From the NCBI GenBank assembly GCA_903894755.1, contig CAITRH010000137.1, positions 1 to 34,615 of the forward strand: a stretch of 34,615 nt of DNA. The letters run 5' to 3'. Made by a program: the position numbers and the translations under genes. Below, one piece after another: positions 16,230-23,144 of the stretch (positions are counted from its first letter, which is position 1; each line of letters starts with the position of its first letter). This DNA comes from an uncultured delta proteobacterium (GTDB lineage Bacteria; Myxococcota_A; Polyangia; Polyangiales; Polyangiaceae). The notes beneath the pieces were generated by a model, which had not been told where the DNA came from, did no database searches, and saw only the letters and a program-made list of their open reading frames with translations.

Positions 16230-18932
16230 TCAGCCTCCGTCAGGCAGCACGGTCACCACCCCTGACGCCCCGTCCATCTCGATCCAAGCCCCGTCCGGAA
16301 TGCGCGTCGTGGCTCCAGCAAGAGACACAATGGTGGGAATGCCGAACTTGCGCCCCGTAATGGCCGTGTGCGACAGCATACTTCCTCGCTCCACCACGAT
16401 CCCCTTGGACGCCAACATAAGAAAGAGCCATCCCGGATCGGTCTCCCGAGCGATCAGGATCGTGTCTTTGCCAAGCTCCTCTGCGCAGTTGGGATCCAGA
16501 ACAACCCGGGCCCGTCCCCGCACCTTGCCTGTACTGGAACCAAGACCTCGCAGCTCACCGGACGACACCTCAGTTCGAGGACGTGATGCCAGCTGGTTGG
16601 CGCGCACTGGCCCCAGCGTTGTCAGCTCCATAGGGGTCTCGACCGCCTGGTTCTGCTCGAACTCGGAGCGACGCAAGTCAGCAAGCGCCTGCAGATTCTC
16701 GGTCACGCCAGTACCATCCACATAGCCGAACACCTCATCTTGGGTCAAATGGTAGATGTCGTCGGCCCGACGCAGCACGCCGCTGGAGGCAAAGTGGTCT
16801 CCGAGGGCGCGAAAGATGTTCTTGCTAAAGCCAAAGAGCTCGCTTCGGCAGTAGCGGCTGTTCTCGCGCCATCGTACGAGCTGTCGCAGCGCTCGCAGCA
16901 GATAGCCCATCACCAGTTTGCGCTCAGGATGCCCTGACAGGGCACTTGCAAGACGCTTCTCGCCCTCGAGCCGGACTGCGCGCTCCTTGTCTTTCATGTC
17001 GTCGACAGAGATGCTCTTGGAAACGTAGGATTGCACCATCTTCATGAGCACTGCGGGATTGTGTCGCAGGTTAGGCTGTTCCATCTTGAGCTCTTGGAGC
17101 CCCCGATCGCCGTAACGATGGCAATGCTCGCGCGCGGCCTGGACAAACGCGGCCTCGAGCTCCGCACGCTCGACGGCCTCCCAGAGTTGCTCTGGAGTCT
17201 TTGTCTCAAAGGCCCTCCGCAGGGACTCGTCCTTGCGCACTCGCTCGGCCAAACGCACCGCAGAATGGATGATCTCCACGCTCAACAGCTCCTCGTCGCC
17301 GCACAATAGGTCGCTCAGAAGGGACGTGTCCACCGACAGCCCCCATCGCGTGAACAGCTGCTCGGTGAACCCGTAGATCACAGGCAAGTAGGTGTCGTTC
17401 AACAGGGTGACGCCCCACTGATTGCCGACCTCTGTCCAGACACGATGGAACTCCCCAAGAAGAACCATTGGATCGAGTCCAGGAAAGGACTTGCCACGCA
17501 GAGGACCAAAGAGTCCCTCCCACCAGCGGAAGAAGCTTGCCATCGCGCGGTCATGGGTCGCGTAGCGGAACAGGATCACCAGCGCCGCAGCTCCCGTCTC
17601 GCTCCCCTTGGTGACGTACTGGAGGGTGCGTTCGAGCAGGTTGCGCGGCTGCGTCTCGTAGGAGGTCCGAAACCCCATCATCTTCTCCCAGTGCCCTCGA
17701 AACACTGGAAAGAGCGGGCTCTGACTGTGCAGATGGTAAAATGACGTCAGACAGTAGTAGACCCGTCCGCCAAGAAACCCGATCATGTGGTCGAGCGACT
17801 CATGGTTGTCATGCAAGCCCTGCATGCTGAGACCCAGCTTGCGGTAGCAGTCGAAGAAGATGACTCGATAGAAGTAGCGCGAGAACGAATAGGTCAGCGC
17901 TGTAGTGACCCCCGGGAAACTCTCGGTCACGTTGGCGTTGGTCCAGACCCGCATGCGCCGGTAATCGAAGGCAATGGGCCTCGCCTGCAGAAACGTGATG
18001 GCTCCACTGTCGGTGATAGTCCCCTCGATGTCCTGAGGACAGGCAAAGATCTTCTCGATCGTTTGGCCGTAATCAACTAGGCTCCGTAGCTCCTGGTCCG
18101 TAAGACACGGGAGACCACGCAATGCCTCCTCTACGGGGGCCGCTATCAGACCGTAGCCGCGCTCTTTGTCAAAGGTGAGCTTGTCGGTCTTATCGACAAT
18201 TTCCCTGCGAATGTCACGGGTGGTGTTGTTGATAAAGTAGTGGTCACAGGCGACTTTGTCCTGCACGACCCCCTCCCCAATGCCCCATCCTGCCACAATC
18301 ACCGTGTCGCGCGAGGCCGTCTTGGGGTCGCAGGTGAAGAGGACAAACGACCGCTCACCAAAGACCATCTCTTGGATCGCTACGCTGACAGAGAAGCCAA
18401 GCAGATCCATCCCCTGGGCATGCCTGTAGATCAGCGACTCCTCAGAGAAGCCCGAGCCCCAGCAGAGACGCACCTTCTCGGTCACTTGGTCCCTCAGAAC
18501 GTAGAGGAAAGTCTCGCTCATGCCGGCAAAAGGGTTGCTCGCTGAGTCCTCGCTCTCCTCCAGTCGGTGTCCCACAGTGGACGCACGCACGGCAACCCTC
18601 GTCGAAGCTGCAAAATGGGCGTCGAAGGCGTCCAGAATGGCCTTTTCCTGGTCGGAAGTCAGCGACATCTCTCGGAAGAGCGCGCGAACATCCGTCGCAG
18701 CTGAGCGCACCGAAGTGACATGGTGAAAGTCGATGGCTTCCAGACGACGTTGCACACGCTCTCGCAATGGGGCAAAGGCCTCATCGAAAAAGGCGGCGGT
18801 AAGCCCGAACAGCCTCGCCACTGGAAGATGATGCTGCGCCAAGACTCGCTGCCTCGAAAGCTTGCCACCTACCGCCTTCTCGTCGAGCAACTGGTCATCC
18901 ACCGCTATGCGCTTGTTGTCTAACTTCTGCAT
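16230..18932 (-). CDS. PEP-synthase-like phosphotransferase (rifampicin phosphotransferase/PigC architecture)
   Basis: This 900-aa protein has an ATP-grasp PEP/pyruvate-binding domain (about 90-330), with VRASTVGHRLEESEDS, FAGMSETFLYVL, QEMVFGERSFVLFTCDP and DIEGTI...LQARPI. A central domain of about 450 residues follows. The C-terminal mobile domain (about 800-900) has catalytic His855 in GSMLSHTAITGRKFGIP. True PEP synthase carries a PEP/pyruvate TIM barrel after the His domain; that is absent, so the protein belongs with rifampicin phosphotransferase and the prodigiosin-condensing enzyme PigC. These phosphorylate or condense small molecules via a phosphohistidine. The ATG at 18932 overlaps the previous stop by 1 nt (TGATG). 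The substrate is presumably an intermediate of this operon. Confidence 0.85.
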   Translation of the reverse strand: MQKLDNKRIAVDDQLLDEKAVGGKLSRQRVLAQHHLPVARLFGLTAAFFDEAFAPLRERVQRRLEAIDFHHVTSVRSAATDVRALFREMSLTSDQEKAILDAFDAHFAASTRVAVRASTVGHRLEESEDSASNPFAGMSETFLYVLRDQVTEKVRLCWGSGFSEESLIYRHAQGMDLLGFSVSVAIQEMVFGERSFVLFTCDPKTASRDTVIVAGWGIGEGVVQDKVACDHYFINNTTRDIRREIVDKTDKLTFDKERGYGLIAAPVEEALRGLPCLTDQELRSLVDYGQTIEKIFACPQDIEGTITDSGAITFLQARPIAFDYRRMRVWTNANVTESFPGVTTALTYSFSRYFYRVIFFDCYRKLGLSMQGLHDNHESLDHMIGFLGGRVYYCLTSFYHLHSQSPLFPVFRGHWEKMMGFRTSYETQPRNLLERTLQYVTKGSETGAAALVILFRYATHDRAMASFFRWWEGLFGPLRGKSFPGLDPMVLLGEFHRVWTEVGNQWGVTLLNDTYLPVIYGFTEQLFTRWGLSVDTSLLSDLLCGDEELLSVEIIHSAVRLAERVRKDESLRRAFETKTPEQLWEAVERAELEAAFVQAAREHCHRYGDRGLQELKMEQPNLRHNPAVLMKMVQSYVSKSISVDDMKDKERAVRLEGEKRLASALSGHPERKLVMGYLLRALRQLVRWRENSRYCRSELFGFSKNIFRALGDHFASSGVLRRADDIYHLTQDEVFGYVDGTGVTENLQALADLRRSEFEQNQAVETPMELTTLGPVRANQLASRPRTEVSSGELRGLGSSTGKVRGRARVVLDPNCAEELGKDTILIARETDPGWLFLMLASKGIVVERGSMLSHTAITGRKFGIPTIVSLAGATTRIPDGAWIEMDGASGVVTVLPDGG

Positions 18933-19933
18933 CACTGGGCCTCTCGGTAAAGCAAGTCCGCGGCACGCCGCAGGACAACCATTGGATCGCGTTGCACTAT
19001 CCCGTAGGGCTCCCCCAATTCCTGGGCAAGCCTATCGGTGCAGACATGATGGGGAAGCCCTAGCAGTTCCAGCTTGGTCGCTAGCGATTGAAGGGATCGC
19101 GAGGGGCCACGGCGCAGAAACCTGCAAAAACCAGCGCCTACAGGAACCCTTAGCCGCGGAGCCGACAGACTGAAACGCTCGGCAAGAACAGAAACCATGT
19201 CGTCGAAGGTCACTGGCTGCGCATACCCAACATGCAGCGCACTTCGACAAGGGCGCTCTTCGGCCGCTCGTACGGCTACGCGCTCGGCAAGGCGTAACAG
19301 CATCGCAGCATAGTCGTCCACATCGACAATGGTATAGGCTTGCTTGCCCGTGCCAATGCCGATCCCGCGGCGAAGCAGCTTGTAGATGCCAGGCAATGTC
19401 GAGCGGTCACCTTGTCCAAGGACAAAGCGTGGGCGAAGTAAGAAGACGCTCCAACCTCGTCGCTCTGCTTCCTCCAAGATCAGCCGCTCCGCCTCAACCC
19501 GCGACTGGGCCAAAGCGGTCTCGGGACACAGGGGCGCATCTTCATCGTGTCCCTCCTGTGGCCCCTGTCCGTACACGGAAAGAGAGCTACCATAGAGCAC
19601 TCCCATGCAGCCGGGCGTTAGGGACTGCAGCAAGCTGCGCGTCCCCTCGACGTTGACCTTGGCGAACCCTGTACCGTCGCTGTCGACCTGACGGGTGGCA
19701 AAGTGGATGACAACGTAGGGTTCAGCAGGAAAGAGCTCCCGAGGAACCTCTCCTAGCTGGCCGAGCACGGAAACAATATGGGGACTCGCCAGCCGCGCCA
19801 GGTCCCCTCGCACCAGTGCCCGAGCCTCGATGCGCTGGCCCGCGTTGCCAATGCGTCGGCAAATCGCTGATCCCACGAATCCGGTGGCACCCAGCAACAC
19901 AAGGCGAAGTGGAGAGCTGCGATGGTCTTGCAC
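18932..19933 (-). CDS. extended SDR (NAD-dependent epimerase/dehydratase-like), catalytic Tyr and Lys replaced
   Basis: This 333-aa Rossmann protein has the nucleotide loop GATGFVGSAI (about 15-24) and the usual VIHFAT, VNVEGT and GSSLSVYG segments. C-terminal features of epimerase-like SDRs follow (RPRFVLGQGD, DVDDYAAMLL, LHVGYAQPVTFDDM). Where family members have Y-x-x-x-K, the sequence reads L141-A-Q-S-R145 followed by VEAERL, so both catalytic residues are replaced. It may bind NAD(P) without acting as an oxidoreductase, or use other residues. The start is a GTG 3 nt after the preceding stop. Most likely it acts on, or holds, an intermediate of the pathway. Confidence 0.8.
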   Translation of the reverse strand: MQDHRSSPLRLVLLGATGFVGSAICRRIGNAGQRIEARALVRGDLARLASPHIVSVLGQLGEVPRELFPAEPYVVIHFATRQVDSDGTGFAKVNVEGTRSLLQSLTPGCMGVLYGSSLSVYGQGPQEGHDEDAPLCPETALAQSRVEAERLILEEAERRGWSVFLLRPRFVLGQGDRSTLPGIYKLLRRGIGIGTGKQAYTIVDVDDYAAMLLRLAERVAVRAAEERPCRSALHVGYAQPVTFDDMVSVLAERFSLSAPRLRVPVGAGFCRFLRRGPSRSLQSLATKLELLGLPHHVCTDRLAQELGEPYGIVQRDPMVVLRRAADLLYREAQ

Positions 19934-19936
19934 GGC

Positions 19937-20581
19937 TCACCAGACCAGCGGAAGAATGCGAGGTCTTCCTCGGCTGTACTCCGCATACCCGTCAAGCTCC
20001 ATGAGGACCTGCTCCTCGATGCGGATGCGCAGCACAACTGCGGGAACAAAGAGAACCAGGAGAATTCCAAGACTCACCCAGTTGAAGAAGAAAAGGACCA
20101 CCCCAAGGTGCGCAAAAAGCATCCCTGTGTAGGCGGGGTGGCGCACGAACCGATAGGGCCCCGTGTCGATGATCTTGTGTCCCCCCACCACCCGGACTCG
20201 GTGCGAGTAGAACCTTCCAAGCTCCCGTATGGCTACCAGTCGAAAGGTCACCGCTGCCAGGAACAGTCCAAATCCCACATAGCCACGCACCGAGACCTCG
20301 GTGCCAGCAGGAATTCCAAGCGCCGTAAGCACCGTCGCCGCCCGTGCAAAAGCATAGAGCTCCAAGGTGCCGCGGTCCAGCGACGTCTTCCCTTTGTCAA
20401 GCTCCTTCACGGCTACCTTGGCCTCGACTACCAGCCAGAGCAGATACGACGCGACCAGCGCGATCGCAATCCAAAGTGACACACCGGTCCAGAACCGAAG
20501 CTTGTTCACCGACAGCCCGACGATGGCCGTCACAAAGGTCACCGACAGTAGAATGGGCAGGCGCTCTTGAAAACCTTTCAC
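19937..20581 (-). CDS. ICMT-like membrane methyltransferase, second copy
   Basis: The protein is 214 aa from the GTG at 20581, which has AAAGGAG 6 nt upstream; the longer open frame overlaps the previous gene and is rejected. It has about five membrane helices and the isoprenylcysteine-carboxyl-methyltransferase/phospholipid-methyltransferase motif GPYRFVRHPAYTGMLFAHLG. The closing segment is RIRIEEQVLMELDGYAEY with the conserved Glu pair. Such enzymes methylate carboxyl, hydroxyl or amino groups of lipid-like substrates with S-adenosylmethionine; BpsB of Bacillus O-methylates alkylpyrones made by a polyketide synthase. It is 11 nt from a paralogue of the same length. Confidence 0.85.
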   Translation of the reverse strand: MKGFQERLPILLSVTFVTAIVGLSVNKLRFWTGVSLWIAIALVASYLLWLVVEAKVAVKELDKGKTSLDRGTLELYAFARAATVLTALGIPAGTEVSVRGYVGFGLFLAAVTFRLVAIRELGRFYSHRVRVVGGHKIIDTGPYRFVRHPAYTGMLFAHLGVVLFFFNWVSLGILLVLFVPAVVLRIRIEEQVLMELDGYAEYSRGRPRILPLVW

Positions 20582-20592
20582 CGTACGCTCCT

Positions 20593-21237
20593 TTAGTAGA
20601 TCCCAGGAAACAGCGACCATGGAACACGTTCCGCGTAACGCACATACTCGGGTACGGACCGCAGGTAGCGATCCTCCCATACGGTTCGCACCATCACCGC
20701 CGGACACCACAACAGCACCAACGCGCCAACGGACCACGGATTGGGCAGCAAGAACACCACCCCTGTGTGGGCAAGCAAGGTCCCAAGGTACGCTGGATGC
20801 CGCACGACCCGGTACGGCCCGCTGACGATGAGAGGAAGCTCCGGGAGACGAATGCGGTGGCTGTAGGCCGTGCCAAGCTCCCGGACCGAAGAGCCCCGGA
20901 TGACAATGCCTAGCACCATCAGCACCAATCCCACCACCGCCAGCCAAACGACGGGAACAGTCGCTGGAAGGAGCGCGCCCGTTAGCAGCGAAAGCTTCGC
21001 AAATGCTGCAAACTCCATGGTCCCTCGGTCGCGGTCCACCGAGTCCTTGGCGACCTCCCGCACTGACACTCGCGACTCCCAGAGCAGCCACGCGCCGTAC
21101 AACCCGAACCCCGTTGCCACCAGCGCGCCCGACATGGTGACGCCGAGACCATAGAGCCTGCGGATTCCCAGTGCCCCCATGAAAACAAAGCCCGCCACGG
21201 TCAATAGCAGCGGCGCTAAGGCGTGCAGCTTCTTCAT
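20593..21237 (-). CDS. ICMT-like membrane methyltransferase, first copy
   Basis: The protein is 214 aa from the ATG at 21237, which overlaps the stop of the AMP-ligase-like gene as ATGA with a GAGGGGG just upstream. It is a membrane protein with the same plan as the next gene. It has YSHRIRLPELPLIVSGPYRV, then RHPAYLGTLLAHTG, then a C-terminal end with WEDRYL where the paralogue has IEEQVL. The two copies share layout (DRGTMEFAAFAK against DRGTLELYAFAR) and look like an old tandem duplication. The Glu-Asp in place of Glu-Glu may indicate a changed substrate. It probably methylates a lipid intermediate or product at the inner membrane. Confidence 0.82.
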   Translation of the reverse strand: MKKLHALAPLLLTVAGFVFMGALGIRRLYGLGVTMSGALVATGFGLYGAWLLWESRVSVREVAKDSVDRDRGTMEFAAFAKLSLLTGALLPATVPVVWLAVVGLVLMVLGIVIRGSSVRELGTAYSHRIRLPELPLIVSGPYRVVRHPAYLGTLLAHTGVVFLLPNPWSVGALVLLWCPAVMVRTVWEDRYLRSVPEYVRYAERVPWSLFPGIY

Positions 21238-23012
21238 TGCCCCCTCGGTTGCACCAGGATCTGTCGCCGGTACAACATGACCTTGCGCGGAACCTTGTGC
21301 GGCGAAAGGTGCGCCTTGCAAAACTCAATGACCCCATTGGTGTCCAGTGTCGCGTCAGCCTTCGTGATCACCGACACAGACAGCCTCTCGCCCGTCAGTT
21401 GCCCGCTGGTCACCGTTACCTTCGCGTCGGACACCTCCGGGTGACTGCGCAGAAGCTGCTCGATCTCCACCAGGTCCACCATCTGCGCCATCACCTTGGT
21501 GAAAGGCCCCGAGCGACCGTGAAAGTGCAGGAACCCGTCGGAATCAATGTGCCCAAGATCGCCCGTGTGAAACCAACCGTCTCGCATAAACTGCGCCGTT
21601 TCCTTGGGACGTTTGATGAAGCCAGACATCAGCGTGGGTCCAGAGACCGTGATCTCGCCGAACCTTCCATTAGGTACCTCGTTGCCGTCCGCGTCAACAA
21701 TGCGAATGTGGATCCGGTCGCTGAGAGGGACCCCGAGGCTTCCAGGAAGGTTGCGATCCGCGTGGTTTGCAACCACTGGCAGCGTCTCTGTCAACCCATA
21801 GCCTTGGTAAGGCTCGATACCGAGAGCTGCGATCACCGCGTGTGTCAGCTCCTCGGAGAGATGCGTTCCGCCCGACGACAGCACTAGGTCCGGATGAAGC
21901 TTCTTCTTCATCTCCGGGTTGGCTTCGGCCCCCATGACGAGGGGAGCAAACAACATTGGCACCATACAGACCACCCGCACCTGATGTCTCACAAGCAGGT
22001 CGAGCAGGTCGGCCTTTGCGATCTTGTGAATGATCAGCAGCCGGGCTCCGATGGCCAGAGGCGCCATCACCGCCGCAAGCAGGCTGTACACAGGATAAAT
22101 GGGGAGACCCAAAAGATGCACGACATTGCCCGTGGTCGCGTAACGTCCTATGAGCGCCTGGATGCAGTGCGTATAGTTCGCATAAGTGTGCAGCGCTCCC
22201 AAGGGATAACCGAGCCCCTTGTAGGTAAAATGACAGCTTACGACCGTCTCCCCATCCGGAGCAGCCAGTTGAGAAGGCCAACTCGTGATCGCGTCTAGGT
22301 AGGTCAACTTTATGCCGTGCGTGTCCACATTGGGCGGCAGAGGAGCCGTAACCAGAGCAAAACGCAGCGGACCTATATTTCGCAGGATCCGAAGTGCACG
22401 GGACTCATGAAACACCACCGCAATAGGGGTTGCGTCGCGCAGGATCGGCTCAATCTCGTAGGCTGTCATCCGAGGGTTCACTGGAACCGCAATGGCCGAC
22501 AGGGACGCTAACGCGTAGACGCTTGCAATCAGCTCTGGGCCCGATGGGAGCAAGAGCAGAACGCGGTCGCCATCCTGTACGCCAAGCTGGTCAAAGACGC
22601 TGCGGAAACGCTCCATCAGCTCCTTCAGCTCTCGATACGTCAGAACCCTCTCCCCGGCTTCTATGTCAATGGCCACCGCATCGGGGGCCGCCGCCACCTG
22701 AGTGAGAAATCCCTCGATGAACCCCCCCGAGTAGCCCGAAATAGGCAGCGCCGCGCGGAAATAACTTGACGCCGCGATCTCGGCTACTTGCACATGCCCC
22801 GATGGAGTCGCCTCGGTCACCCGCATCCGATGGTTTGGCGTCGACTCCACAATCCGCACACGTCCCGATGGCGTTACCTCGGTGACCTTGAGACGCCCGG
22901 ACGGCGTTAGGTCAGTCAGTTTGATCCTTCCCGACGGCGTCGCATCGTCGGTCTTGGTTCGAGCCGATCGTACGGGTTGCGCGGACTTAATGTGTGTTGA
23001 CTTTTGAGCCAT
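21234..23012 (-). CDS. AMP-ligase (ANL superfamily)-like protein with degenerate motifs and an N-terminal repeat
   Basis: The 592-aa protein begins with five 11-residue repeats (about 25-79). An acyl-CoA-ligase fold follows, with YQGYGLTETLP (A5), GWFHTGDLGHIDSDGFLHFHGRS (A7) given here in part, and VDLVEIEQLLRSHPEV (A8). The ATP phosphate-binding loop, normally TSGTTGxPKG, reads FTYKGLGYPLGA and lacks its Ser/Thr-Gly core and Lys. The C-terminus stops at RRQILVQPRGQ, before the usual GK with the catalytic A10 lysine. Adenylation is therefore doubtful; it may bind or transfer an acyl group without ATP. It follows the synthase genes and overlaps the next gene by ATGA, so it belongs to the same pathway. 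Confidence 0.85.
   Translation of the reverse strand: MAQKSTHIKSAQPVRSARTKTDDATPSGRIKLTDLTPSGRLKVTEVTPSGRVRIVESTPNHRMRVTEATPSGHVQVAEIAASSYFRAALPISGYSGGFIEGFLTQVAAAPDAVAIDIEAGERVLTYRELKELMERFRSVFDQLGVQDGDRVLLLLPSGPELIASVYALASLSAIAVPVNPRMTAYEIEPILRDATPIAVVFHESRALRILRNIGPLRFALVTAPLPPNVDTHGIKLTYLDAITSWPSQLAAPDGETVVSCHFTYKGLGYPLGALHTYANYTHCIQALIGRYATTGNVVHLLGLPIYPVYSLLAAVMAPLAIGARLLIIHKIAKADLLDLLVRHQVRVVCMVPMLFAPLVMGAEANPEMKKKLHPDLVLSSGGTHLSEELTHAVIAALGIEPYQGYGLTETLPVVANHADRNLPGSLGVPLSDRIHIRIVDADGNEVPNGRFGEITVSGPTLMSGFIKRPKETAQFMRDGWFHTGDLGHIDSDGFLHFHGRSGPFTKVMAQMVDLVEIEQLLRSHPEVSDAKVTVTSGQLTGERLSVSVITKADATLDTNGVIEFCKAHLSPHKVPRKVMLYRRQILVQPRGQ
22776..22940 (-). repeat. five tandem 33-bp units encoding an 11-residue repeat
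   Basis: The units are TPSGRIKLTDL, TPSGRLKVTEV, TPSGRVRIVES, TPNHRMRVTEA and TPSGHVQVAEI. The Thr-Pro start is invariant and hydrophobic positions 6 and 8 and the acidic tenth position are mostly kept, while DNA has diverged, which points to selection on the protein. Alternating polar and hydrophobic residues suggest short beta strands joined by Pro-Ser-Gly turns, perhaps a docking or oligomerisation element. I do not recognise it. Confidence 0.8.
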
Positions 23013-23021
23013 CGTTGCACC

Positions 23022-23144
23022 CTAGGCCGTGATGAGGTCCAGATACGGAGCGTACAGTAAGGCGACAGCGCTTCGCAGGAAATCGTCACGTCCCGCCAGC
23101 ACCAGTGTCGAAAGATCGCTGCCGCGCCGCGTCAGTCGCCTCAT
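23022..23144 (-). CDS. 40-aa small ORF coupled to the KS gene
   Basis: ATG at 23144 overlaps the KS-gene stop as ATGA and the TAG ends 9 nt before the AMP-ligase-like start, so it fills the only gap between the two. The product has a basic start (MRRLTRRGSD) and a hydrophobic C-terminal half (FLRSAVALLYAPYLDLITA). Seventy percent of third codon positions are G or C, in line with coding DNA here. No family is recognised. It may be a small subunit or a spacer that keeps translation running between the large genes. Confidence 0.45.
   Translation of the reverse strand: MRRLTRRGSDLSTLVLAGRDDFLRSAVALLYAPYLDLITA

Noticed and set aside
16230-18932. housekeeping PEP synthase (ppsA)
   Set aside because: The C-terminal PEP/pyruvate barrel is missing and the protein ends just after the swivelling His domain.
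19937-21337. single 466-aa protein in the ICMT region
   Set aside because: The first 252 codons lie out of frame over the upstream ICMT-like gene; the GTG at 20581 with AAAGGAG is the true start.
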